Below, piece after piece: positions 11,867-21,802 of a DNA stretch of 64,000 nucleotides. The stretch spans positions 21,614,243 through 21,678,242 of the forward strand of contig OX419761.1 in NCBI GenBank assembly GCA_948567375.1, read 5' to 3'. How positions within the stretch are numbered: the stretch's first letter is position 1; each line of letters begins with the position of its first letter. The notes beneath the pieces are model-generated. The model did no database searches. It was not told where the DNA came from and saw only the letters and a program-made list of their open reading frames with translations. This DNA comes from Lunularia cruciata. Lineage: Eukaryota > Streptophyta > Marchantiopsida > Lunulariales > Lunulariaceae. Position numbers and translations under genes: made by a program.

Positions 11867-12535
11867 TGTGACAACCTGGCAAATATCACTTTTGTGGTAA
11901 TTGGGTAAGTAAAGTTTGTTCCCGCAGAGATACGAGTCAGAATTGGTCAAATATGAAGCAAAGTAACAATTTCAGTTCTTCTTGAGTTCTTCTTTAGTCT
12001 CTTAGGTAGAAACCACACCCAGAAGAGAGTAACAAGCACTGACTCGCAGTCTTAAAACAAATTCACTCTCCTTAATCACAAATCCTTCAATTCTTTCCAA
12101 ACAATCTTGATTGTGATGATTCAGGCTCTCCTGAAAATGGCACTTCACTGCAAAACAACTTCGCCTCAGAATTGTGTTCTACCCCTCCACTGAAGGCACA
12201 ACTTCCTCGGTTGAAATTGCTTCACATCAACTTTGCATTGCACTCACAAATGCAGAATACTACCAACACTACAATTCCTCTCAGATCTGTCAAGGCATTG
12301 CTTTGATTGCACTTCACTCAAGATCAAACACACTTAATGAAGATCAAGGCTGTGGAATCCCACATCCAACAAGCACTCTGACTTGCACTTCTAATTTCTC
12401 CAAACATTCACAAACACAATTGCAAAGTTGATACTTGGAATCAAGCTCAAGCAACGAGTACTGCTTCACAGCACTTCGCTTTATCTATTCTCAGAAATAA
12501 TGAGCACTGAACAACAATTTCCTACGAATGCCACT

Positions 12536-12544
12536 CTTAAGTAG
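12536..12544 (-). promoter_or_regulatory. TATA-like box, A1 3' LTR
   Basis: The minus strand reads CTACTTAAG, matching CTATTTAAG in A2 and CTATTTAAAG in A-prime at the same relative position. It marks the likely U3/R border and lies after the ORF stop. Confidence 0.5.
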
Positions 12545-12660
12545 TGAAGCAATAGACAGTTCTAACAACTATACCATTTCTACAACAACTGTCCTAACCT
12601 ACAGATCCGAATTAACAATGCACCCCTTCATATTTGCCCCTTCAAATCTCAAATCGGTTA

Positions 12661-15219
12661 CTAATCCAATCCGATGTCTACTTCTTTGGCTTTCAAACCC
12701 GAACCCGAAGTAATCTTACTTCCTACTACATTTTCCTTGGGTTTCACATCTCCTACATCTTCTACCAGATCCAACAATTCTCTTTCCTGATCTGAAATTG
12801 CACTAGTGGGTAATCTATCTAACTCTTCATCCTTCGACCCACTCTTCTCTAATGTCTCTGAGGTCAACTCCAAAGACATTTGGATTCCTATGTTATCTAC
12901 TTTGGGTTTTGCCTTAACATCCTGCCGAAGCTTTTCTAACTCTATTCTCACTAAGTCTAATCTAATCGCAATATTGTCTTCTACTTCTAAGATCTTCCTG
13001 TCTACATGAGTTCTAAGACTAATCAACAAGGCATTCAAATCTGTATCTTTTGCTTGTCTTCGCCTTGTCTCCTGCACCAACAACTTCAACTCATGCAACC
13101 TTGTTTCTTCAATCCGAACGATGGCTTCTGTACTTAACATTGTGTTCACTCTAAGGACTATCTCCTTCAATGGCTCCAATCTTGTCTTTTGTTCTTGTTC
13201 CCGATCTGCAAGCCATTCCTCTCTGTACATCACCAACTCTTCTTCAAACTCGGCCTTCACCGCTTCCTTCTCTTTCTCCTTCTGTACAATTTTCTCTTCC
13301 TGATTACGAAGTAACTCTTGTAATCTCTCTTCTTCTCTATACCGCACAAACAACTCTCTTTGCCAGAGTTGCTTCTTTTCCTCCATACTCTCCATCACTC
13401 GATTGAGCTCTTGGTCCTTTGATGCTACCCTTGCCATAGCAATGATAAGCTCTACTCTTGAATCAGCAAATTGCTGCTTCAAGATTTCAAATTCAGCTAC
13501 TTGTCTCTCCCTTGTAATGTCACTTTTCCTCGCAAGATCCTCTTGATAGCTCACTTCTCTCTTCAGGTCTTTGATTACCTGACTTCTCTCTACAGCTTCC
13601 GCTTGCAGTACTTCTCTCTCCTTCTCACCTCGGGTTATACTCTTCTTCAACTCTGGGTTTTCTTCTTCTAATATCACTACCACCTGCAATATAGTCTTTA
13701 CCTCTGGACAAGTTGACTGCATCTCCTTCTTCCTCTTCTCCAACTTCACCAATAGCGGGCATACTACCTTCTGCAGGTACTCTACTCCCTCACTGGCAAC
13801 TTCTTCCTCCCACGGAGTAATTTTGTGTTTCTCCTCATGTTCTTCTAATACGCGCCTTTGTTGCTGAAGTCTTTGTATCGGAATTGATGCCTCACTACTC
13901 GTGCTATCTTCTGCATCTGCTTTCACTTTACTCGGCCCCGCCTCACACTTCGCCTTACGTCTCAAGCGAACTCCTCGCTGTACTGCGATCTTCTTCTCCT
14001 CGAGCACCGGTACTTCGTCTTCCAGCGCCGCATTGTCTTTGGCTTGCACTTCTTCTTTGTATTCTTCAGCCGCTGGTGCCGAGGTCATTTCTCCACCGTC
14101 TTCACTTTCAGTGCTAGTATCTCCACTCTGCAGTGTCAGCTCAGGTTCCTCCTCACGTTCCGAGTCCTCTGTCTTGAGCTCAGCTTCGCCTTCTGAGTCT
14201 TCATCTTCCGACTCAATCACCACCATCCCTCGCCTCAGGTTATGTTTCCACATCTTCCGAGGTTTCTTGTTTTCTTTGGCTTCTACGTGCCGAGTTCTCT
14301 TCTTCCTTGTGGTACTTACCACGACCTCCACGTTTTTCCCTGTCTTCGCATAGTAGTAGTCCGTGCTCCGGATTTGGAGAATGTATTCCTGCTCCTCTGC
14401 GTCGACTTCTCTTCTCAAGTCAGGATGGAAATGAGACACCATTCTATTGCACTCTGCCAAATTGAGCAAATTCAACCCAAGGTAGAAATGTGTTGCAAAT
14501 GGAACGATGTAGTGTGGAGGCGACTTATCCCGTAGATTCCACACCATCTGCCTTGTTCTCCTATGAAAGCACCTTGACCAATTGATTGGCTCTCCTGCAA
14601 ATAACTTGTGAAAGAACACAGCTTGGTGTTTCATCACATAAGTGGTTCTCTCCGGCTTCAGGATGGCCATTAGTGCACTCACAATTCCTCTCCTCACAAG
14701 GTCTTTGTAGCTCTCAACTTTGTACCCATTCTTCGTTCTCTTCGACGAGAAGGCATCTCTCACCTCCTGCGTTTCTTGGGCTATCTCTCCTTTCCACAAG
14801 AACGTGGCTCCCTGCTCCGAACCCGCCTCCTTCCCGAGTACGAGTCTCCAATCCGACTCTGTCCAGCAAGTCGGATTTCCTCTCTTCCCTGCTTCCTCGG
14901 GCCCATTGAGACACTTACTCTCGATGATTTCTGTCATGAATCCTGGAAAACTTACATTCCAGTTCCATGCTAGAAAGGTGATCCGAAGTCGGCTCAAGAC
15001 TTTGATCCTCGCTACTACATCTAATCTCCAAATTGCATGATTTCTCACTGCAAAATTAGAGTTTTTCTTCCCTCCTCTCATCTCTTCTGCTTTCTTACTG
15101 TCTCTTGATTTCTCTCTCGCGACTTCTCCCTTGCGCACTAACCTGAGTACAACTTTATTTCCCTTTCCCCGATCACCTGCAAGACAACTTCTCAACGGCA
15201 AAGGAAAATTGCTCGACAT
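12661..15219 (-). CDS. U3-borne ORF of 852 codons, unknown function
   Basis: This is the only fully open copy of the LTR frame. I start it at the ATG that opens MSSNFP, shared by all A-family copies. I do not recognise the family. Visible parts: a conserved N-terminal domain (about residues 70-290) with ITFLAWNWN, WTESDWRLVLG, KNGYKVESY, KPERTTYV, HFYLGLNLL and VSHFHPDL; a Lys/Arg patch (about 303-330) that could be a nuclear localisation signal; an acidic Ser/Glu stretch (about 334-376); and a long Glu/Lys/Arg/Leu coiled coil (about 500-780). I see no signal peptide or membrane segment, so an Env-like role is not supported. It lies upstream of the TATA-like box, hence in U3, and in the 3' LTR it follows integrase directly. 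A Gag-like assembly, RNA-binding or chromatin role is possible but unproven. Confidence 0.8.
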   Translation of the reverse strand: MSSNFPLPLRSCLAGDRGKGNKVVLRLVRKGEVAREKSRDSKKAEEMRGGKKNSNFAVRNHAIWRLDVVARIKVLSRLRITFLAWNWNVSFPGFMTEIIESKCLNGPEEAGKRGNPTCWTESDWRLVLGKEAGSEQGATFLWKGEIAQETQEVRDAFSSKRTKNGYKVESYKDLVRRGIVSALMAILKPERTTYVMKHQAVFFHKLFAGEPINWSRCFHRRTRQMVWNLRDKSPPHYIVPFATHFYLGLNLLNLAECNRMVSHFHPDLRREVDAEEQEYILQIRSTDYYYAKTGKNVEVVVSTTRKKRTRHVEAKENKKPRKMWKHNLRRGMVVIESEDEDSEGEAELKTEDSEREEEPELTLQSGDTSTESEDGGEMTSAPAAEEYKEEVQAKDNAALEDEVPVLEEKKIAVQRGVRLRRKAKCEAGPSKVKADAEDSTSSEASIPIQRLQQQRRVLEEHEEKHKITPWEEEVASEGVEYLQKVVCPLLVKLEKRKKEMQSTCPEVKTILQVVVILEEENPELKKSITRGEKEREVLQAEAVERSQVIKDLKREVSYQEDLARKSDITRERQVAEFEILKQQFADSRVELIIAMARVASKDQELNRVMESMEEKKQLWQRELFVRYREEERLQELLRNQEEKIVQKEKEKEAVKAEFEEELVMYREEWLADREQEQKTRLEPLKEIVLRVNTMLSTEAIVRIEETRLHELKLLVQETRRRQAKDTDLNALLISLRTHVDRKILEVEDNIAIRLDLVRIELEKLRQDVKAKPKVDNIGIQMSLELTSETLEKSGSKDEELDRLPTSAISDQERELLDLVEDVGDVKPKENVVGSKITSGSGLKAKEVDIGLD

Positions 15220-15631
15220 TTCGTCATTGCAGTTTCAATTTTTTTAGAGTTGCACTTCTTCGTCTTCCATTGCTTTGAGTTTTTACCGAGAAATCACACC
15301 TCCTGCATGCACCTGTCACTGTCAATCAACCTTCGCACGTATGAGCCGCCAGTTTTGAAATGGCCCCTTCTTGAATTTCTCACCCCGACAAAAGGTTGTT
15401 AGACTGTCTTTGCCTCGGGTTGAGCTCCCCCTGATCCGAAGACAATTTACTTCGTATGGTATGCTGACAGGGCATTTCCGAGGACTTTGCCTTATGACCC
15501 GAAGTCACTTTACTTCGGGTTTCATCCCAAAGACACTTTTCTTCGCCTTCTTCGGCCATACAGGCGCAATCCGACCTCTCTATACACTTCTTCTCCTTTA
15601 TTTTTAAAAAACAAAAAATGTGGGCACCACA

Positions 15632-15645
15632 TACCCCCTCCCTCA
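15632..15645 (-). other. A1 polypurine tract overlapping the pol stop
   Basis: On the minus strand TGAGGGAGGGGGTA runs into the LTR start. The TGA at 15643-15645 is the pol stop, so coding sequence ends inside the plus-strand primer site and leaves no room for a gene between pol and the LTR. Confidence 0.85.
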
Positions 15646-16794
15646 AATGTGAGCATCCCCGCGAACATAGACCTTGGGTGTCTTAGAAACTTCCGAGTCT
15701 ATGGTCTAATATCTCCGCACTCTCCACCCGTTTACTCAAGTGGCAAAAGGATTACCTTCCAAATCGACGAGTTGCATGGATCCATTTTCGTAAAGATGAA
15801 GAACTTGATAGCGACCCATCCATCTCAAATGCAACTTGCCTGGAAAAAATATTCGGCGATTGTCATATAACAAAACCAAATCCCCTTCTCGTATAGTCAC
15901 AGGCTTGATTCTCTGATTGTGCCTGACTTTCCTCTGTGCTTGTACTTCTTTTGTGGTTTGCATTGCATCGTCTCTTTTCTCTTCTAACCACATCAGTTGA
16001 TGAATCCAAAGATCTTGACTTTCTTCTTCCAACATCCATTCTTTGCATAGAACTCGATTTGTCGGAACTTCAAATTCAATTGGTAGTATGGGATGCAAGC
16101 CATATGTCAAGAAGTATGGGGTTTGTTTGGTTGTAATCTTCTCTGTCGTTCGATATGCCCACAATGCGGCTGGTAATTTTGTATCCCAATCATAGGCATA
16201 ATTGACAATCACCTTATTCAAAATTTTACAAAGTAACCCATTCGCTTTTTCCGTTAAGCCATTTGCTTTTGGGTTATAAGGAGTCGTCTTCCGATGTTTA
16301 ATCTGAAAATACTTGGTTAACGCCTCCATTACATAGCTCAAAAAATGTGTTCCTCGGTCACTGACCAATTCCAGAGGACACCCATATCGGGAGATGATGT
16401 TTTGAAAGAAAAATTCCGCCACAGTTTCAGCATCATCTCTGCGAGTTGCTTCCGCTTCAACCATCTTGGTAGCATAGTCAGTGCAAACCAAAATGTAGCG
16501 CTTTCTTGTGACTCGGGTCACTGATTGAATGGGACCCACAAAATCAATCCCCCATTTCTCAAAGGGGGCCAAAGGCAAAATTGGTCTCAAAGGCCATTGA
16601 GAAGTAGCCGTTGGCTTCCCCGTTCTCTGACACACATCACAGCTTTGGATATGAGCATGTACATCTTTGTACATTGTAGGCCACCAATACCCTGCCGAAA
16701 GAATTTTCTTTACAGTATTCTTCAGAGCATAGTGTCCTCCCGATGCCTCAGAGTGTAAAGATTCAATTACTCCTCCTACTTCGTATGACTCCAA
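15646..16794 (-). pseudogene. pol: A1 integrase
   Basis: The open stretch 15736-16794 (352 codons) holds the HHCC zinc domain (HSEASGGHYALK, then CDVCQRTGK), the DDE core with GIDFVGPIQ, LVSDRGTHF and the glutamate in NGLTEKANG, and a C-terminal domain with REGDLVLLYDNR and WMGRYQV. Integrase inserts the element's cDNA, here into 5-bp staggered targets. All three core acidic residues are kept, unlike in A2. A stop near 15733 and another near 16796 break it from the flanking coding sequence. No chromodomain is visible. Confidence 0.9.
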
Positions 16795-16797
16795 GCA

Positions 16798-18894
16798 TCA
16801 CCGAAGTACTTCGTCTTCGCCCATCTTAAATAAAATGTTGTGTTTAAGCTGGTACGGCCCCATTTTCCTGAGAAAGACTGCCCGCTGTTCCGGATCCATC
16901 CCCTTAGGACAATGGAGAGTATTCTGATAATTATATTCATCTGCATACCTCATACTTCTTGTTGCCGATAAGTGATACAACTCTTTGTCAGGGAACCGAT
17001 CGTCAATTTCCCACTCCTGGTCTTGAGTTTCTAACCTAGACAGGAAGTACGCATCCAAATGCAAAGCTCCCTTCCTCACTTGTACAGTATACGTGAATTC
17101 TTGTAATAACAAGATCCATCTTGCAATTCATCCTGATAAATCTGCCTTCTTGACCAGATGTTGCAATGCATAATGGTCAACATAGAAGACAAACTCATAC
17201 CCCAACAAATAATGACAAAATTTCTTGCAGGCATACACCATTCCGAGTGCTTCTCTTTTAGTCGTCGAACAGTTCTTTTCAGAAACTGAAAGTTGTCGGC
17301 TGGCATAATACACCGGGTAGTCCTTCTTCTTCTTGTCCTTCTGACTTAAGACAACCCCGATGGCCATGGACGAAGTGTCCACATACACATGAAAAGGGAC
17401 GTCCCAATTTGGGGCCCTCATGACTGGTGCTTCAACCAGTTTCTTCTTCAACACCTGGAAAGCTTCTTCTTGATGTGCTTCCCATATATAGTCTTCGGAT
17501 TTCTTCAAAAGCTTTGTAAGTGGTGCAGCAAGCACTGCATAGTTTGACACAAAGCGTTTGTAATATCCGACATGTCCCAAGAAGGCTCTTAGCTCCCGGA
17601 TGTTCTTCGGGGATTCCAAAGCTGCGATTATCTTAACCTTCTCAACATCAACTTCAATACCTCGGCTTGACACCCGATGCCCCAGAAGAATTCCCTCCTT
17701 CATTGCGAAGAAGCATTTCTCCGGGTGTAATGCCAAGCCGGCAAAACGACACCTTTCAAACGTTTGGCGAAGGTAATCTATATGTACATCTCTTCTCCCA
17801 AACACACAAAAGTCATCAATAAAAACTTCCACAAATTTGCGCAAGAAATCCTTGAAGATCAAATTCATCATCCGTTGGAAAGTAGCGGGAGCATTACACA
17901 ACCCAAAGGGCATTTGATTGTAAGCAAAAGTGCCCCAATCGGTCGTGAATGTAGTTTTATCCTTGTCTTCTTCTCGAATGGATACTTGATTGTACCCTGA
18001 AAATCCATCAAGAAAACTATAACAAGGATGCCCAGCTACTTGATCTAAAATTGTATCAGTAAAAGGCAAGGGATGATGATCTTTCCTTGTAATTGCATTC
18101 AATTTTTGGAAGTCTTGGCACACTCGGATCTTCCCTATTTTCTTCTTCGGGAAAATGACAATGGGGGAGACCCATTCACTGCTTAAGATAGGGAAGATGA
18201 TTCTGGCCCCTAAGTACTTATCAATTTCATCTTTCACCAAAAGCGAGTACTTCGGGTTCAGGCGGTATTGTCGCTGCCAAACCGGAACTGCACCCTCAAC
18301 CAAATCAATCCGGTGTTCTCCGAATTCTCGTGGAATACCCGGCGTTTGATCAATCGACCAGGAAAATACATCTTGGAACCCTATAAACAGGGCAGTGTAT
18401 CCTGCCAACTCCTCCGAAGTAACTGTCTTCAAGATCTTTAAAAATTTTCCTTCAGTTACTAACACCTCTTGACAGTCATCGGGGTTGATGACTCCTTCAA
18501 CGTGGCTTACTCGGCTTATCCCGAGGCAAGCGGCCATCAAACCCCCTTCCTCTAAGTCAGGTTCACCCGAGGTGAGGTCATATGGATCTTTGTCGTCAAC
18601 CTCTACCTCGTAGCATTCCAAGTAATTAACTTGGACTTCTTCTTCGGATTTGTCTGAAGATGAAGACGATGAGTCTTCGGATTCGTCTTCCTCTTCTAAT
18701 GAACTTGTTTCCCCAAGATGGGGAACCTTCGTCCAACTCACAGTCACCAGCTTCTGATCTTTGGACAAAATGTCCTTGAATCTTAACTTCTGTTGATGCC
18801 AATCTACTACAACTTGGGCACTATACAACCAGGGTCTGCTGATCAACAGAGGGTAACCAGTTTTTGTCACAGGCCGCAACACGATGTAATTCAA
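16798..18894 (-). pseudogene. pol: A1 reverse transcriptase and RNase H
   Basis: A long open stretch (17128-18894, 588 codons) starts after protease. It has an acidic Ser/Glu linker, then RT with SEWVSPIVIFPKKK, VCQDFQKLNAITRKDHHPLPF, MPFGLCNAPATFQ and the catalytic FIDDF (about 17808-17823), then LGHRVSSRGI, the connection domain, and RNase H with FHVYVDTSSMAIGVVLSQ, YASRQLSVSEKN and VDHYALQHL. The last RNase H and linker part continues at 16798-17112 after a stop. LCNAP and the tRNA-Asp primer place it with OTA elements. RT and RNase H make the cDNA in the particle. Confidence 0.92.
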
Positions 18895-19623
18895 CTTGAA
18901 GGGTACCCCTCAAATGATCATGGTAATATTCAACAGCATGCCCAAGGGCCGTCTCCTGGTTTGGTCTGCAAACTTCAAAACTCAAGGTGTTGGTTCAAAC
19001 ATATGATACCCGAGTCGATTCGCCGTATCTTCGGTCATGACATACACACCGGACCCAGAGTCAATGGGTATCGATGTGATCATGCACCCTGCAATCTCCG
19101 TGTCTACCTCGGGAGATCCCAAATCTGCTTGTTCAATACGATAAATAGCAGGCAGGTCCTTCTTTGACATCGACCTCACCTTCTTGAGGGCCAAATTAAG
19201 CTGTCTCTTGTACAGCTTGTTATCTTCCCACAATTGCTTAAATGTAACATTGGCATTTGTGGTGGCCAGATTGGCTACAATATCATATTGGGGAACTCCT
19301 CCCAATTTGACCGTCTTCGTCTTCGGCTTTGGGTCCGAGGACCCTCCATGTTCCCTCTTGACTTCGGGACGCTTCAAAATGGTGACGGGCTTGCTGATGG
19401 CCTTAACCCGAGCTTCCTCGGGTTGGCCCACCTCGGCTTGGATCAGACCCTTTACTTCGGATCGGATGTCCACCGGAAAAATTGGAGACTTCGTCTTAGT
19501 CTCTTCTTCCAAACTCAGTTCTCGAGTCCTGAGTAATGCCTCCGTTAATTCTTTCTACAAGGCTTAAGCTTTAGCTTTCACGAGGATCTTTTCCTCCTTG
19601 GCCAAAAGAATGGCTTTTGGGCA
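18895..19623 (-). pseudogene. pol: A1 aspartic protease and upstream linker
   Basis: The open stretch 18982-19512 includes IPIDSGSGVYVMTED, with the Asp-Ser-Gly active site, and the NRLGYH strand. The rest of the protease (GVPFKLNYIVLRPV, PLLISRPWLYS) continues past stops at about 18988 and 18909. Upstream, between the gag UAG at 19624-19626 and 19512, two more stops (19549-19567 region) interrupt the linker where A2 is open. Retropepsin of this type matures Gag-Pol. Confidence 0.85.
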
Positions 19624-21714
19624 CTATCTCTTCGCCTTTTGGGAAGACAACGAGGTCGTACTCAGTTCTTTGGGATCACGCTTTTTCTTGCTGGAGCATG
19701 TCTCAACTTTCAAAACTTCAAGGTCTGGCCATTCTCCTTCTGAGGCAGGACTCCCTTCTTGAGGTCTTTCTTCCTCAAGCGTAATACAATTTACATTCGT
19801 ATCCCCCTTCGGCTGAAGTGCTGCACGCTCAGCGAGGGTCTGTACATATTTTACAGGAGGCTTCGGGTTTGGCGGGTGAGGGCATTGGTTGCCCGTATGC
19901 CCCGATCCTTTACAATTTCTATACAAGGGAACGTACCCAATTTGCCTTCTTGGCTCGGGACAATTTGGAGACCAATGTCCCATCGAGCCACAATTATAAC
20001 AGGCTCCGGGCGCAACATTCTGAGGGCAATTTTGGTTGCTCATTGGTGGTCTTTGTGAAGGAGCATTGGGGTTATACTCCTTGGGTCCAAACCTCGGACC
20101 TTGATACGATGTGCTTGGCTGAGGCTGTACTTCCTGAGTTTGGTACACCGCCTCTTCGTCCTCGTCTTGGTTCCATCCCAGAACCCAATCAATCTACTAC
20201 ACCGGGAATGCATTACAAGTATTGCATTCTGTGTTGGCGTGGCCGGATTTGCCACATGCGGTGCACCACACATTAGATCGTCCAAATGCTGGGGCCTTTC
20301 TTCGGTCCTTAGTCCCAATCATCTGGATCTTAAAATCCAAAAACTCCTTGATGAGGGCATCCAGCTTCGTATCTGCCTTATGTACACTCTTGGCTGGAGG
20401 AGTCATTGGTTTCTTGCCTCCATGTCTTCTGACTCGTCTTGGCTTTGATTCTTCTTCGGATTCCGAAGAAGAGCTCAAAGACGTAGAGGATTCGTCCGAA
20501 GAAGGGGAGGTGCTACGCAAAGCTCTCCTTCTAGGCTTCTTGCCCTTCTTCTCCCGATTTCTCTGGTTACCGGTAGAGTGAGAGTGGGCCGCTTCATAAC
20601 GAGCGACATGTTTGAGTACTTTGTCCAGGGAAGTTACGTTCCTCTCCTTGGCAAAGATTTGTATCTCTGGTGAAAGGCCCCCGAGGAACCAGGTAATGGC
20701 TTGGGCATCGGAGTATCCCACCACCCCCGATTGCTTGGGAACTCGGTTCAGTAGTGCCATGAACCGCTCAGAGTAGTCCCTCAACTTCTCCTTCTTGCCC
20801 CGGTCCAAATCATTGAGTGCCGCGAAGACACTCGTATCATAGTCAACCTCCCGGAATCGTTCTAGGAAGTTGTTTCTCAAGTCCGCCCAGTCCGATGGTA
20901 CAAACCTCTTTTGAGTCACATGGGTGTACCAGCTCCAAGCTTTCTTGCGGAGCAGACCTGGGAAAATTCTCAGTCAATCCGCCGAGTCATGCTCCTTGTT
21001 AGCAAAGGAGATGACTTCAAATTCTTCAATGAATTCATCGGGGTCTTTGTCTTGTTCTGTCCCCTTATACTTCTAATAGGCATGTCGGGTGACAGGGAGC
21101 AAAGTCATCGTTTGATGCACTGGGATCGGCTAAGGTAATGTGGAACTTGACGGAACGGAAGGATTGACTGGAATTGACGCCGTATTGTCAGCCCAAGGAT
21201 TCCAATTCGTCAAATTCAAGGTAGGGTCTTCTTCAACAATTTCTACTGTGAGGGTGTCGACTTCAACCTGAGTGGAAGATTCAGGATCAACACCTTTGAT
21301 GGGTTCTTCAAAATTCCTACGGGACAACCGAGGAATCATTCATAGAAGATATTGACACTCATCTTCCGTACGTGTTCGTGCTGTCTTTTCTTGAACAAAG
21401 GTCTTCAAGGACACAACTTCCTTTACAGCTCTAGGGGAAGTTGGTGTATTGGGCCGTAATGCATATGTTTGCCCACTCGATTCTTTCTTCTTCTTGGAAG
21501 AAGAAGGAGATGCGAAGTAGCCTTGCCAACCGCCTTTGTGTTTCTTGTGGTCAAGTTCTCACAGGGCTTCTTGCACTTCGTGAAGGAGTTGAAACTCCAA
21601 CGCCTCTCGTTCAGTTTTGTCAACGATGGATGGGACGTTTAGACGTTCGTCTTCTTCACGCTGAAGTGCTTGTCTTTGAGCTCTCTCTTCCCGTTGTTCT
21701 TTCAATGCAGACAT
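19624..21714 (-). pseudogene. gag: A1 gag, capsid and three zinc knuckles
   Basis: The Gag start is the ATG at 21712-21714, opening MSALKEQREERAQ, 88 bases after the LTR. The N-terminal part is charged. The capsid domain (20197-20919) reads PSDWADLRNNFLERFREVD, LRDYSERFMALLNRVP and ITWFLGGLSPEI. A Ser/Arg-rich stretch follows, then three CCHC knuckles: CTACGKSGHANTEC, CYNCGSMGHWSPNC and a third one with Arg in place of the first Cys (RNCKGSGHTGNQC). Stops near 20195, 20967, 21074 and 21338 and a frame break before 20148 inactivate it. It ends at UAG 19624-19626, the same stop as in A2. Confidence 0.9.
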
Positions 21715-21777
21715 TCATATTGCGTTGATACCCAGTTTCCAATTTGGCTTTGTATTCTTCCACTTCCAAGATTTGTA

Positions 21778-21795
21778 TCCCCGGCAGCGGCGCCA
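21778..21795 (-). other. A1 primer-binding site, tRNA-Asp
   Basis: The minus strand reads TGGCGCCGCTGCCGGGGA, seven bases inside the 5' LTR end. It is complementary to the 3' end of plant tRNA-Asp except for one position (C in place of T). The same variant is found in A2. Confidence 0.85.
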
Positions 21796-21802
21796 AAAAT
21801 CA

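Larger units (their letters stand above)
11867..15631 (-). repeat. A1 3' LTR with an intact U3 reading frame
   Basis: This LTR is 3765 bp. On the minus strand it runs from TGTGGTGCCC at 15631 to GGTTGTCACA at 11867 (one base differs from the A2 terminus). It is 15 bp shorter than its 5' partner. Part of that difference is a 12-bp in-frame loss within the ORF, where the partner protein reads QAKVEAKDN and this one QAKDN. It contains the 852-codon ORF (12661-15219), about 410 bp of upstream sequence, and about 790 bp from the ORF stop to the LTR end. Confidence 0.95.

Noticed and set aside
13901-14353. A 150-codon open frame on the + strand within the A1 3' LTR
   Set aside because: It is the antisense of the Glu/Lys-rich part of the LTR protein, giving Ser/Leu runs. 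Similar antisense frames occur at 22745-23242, 51323-51736 and 61275-61688 and share no independent motif.
12661-15219. Env-like gene
   Set aside because: The position after pol is env-like, but there is no signal peptide, membrane segment or cysteine pattern, and the protein is charged and coiled-coil.
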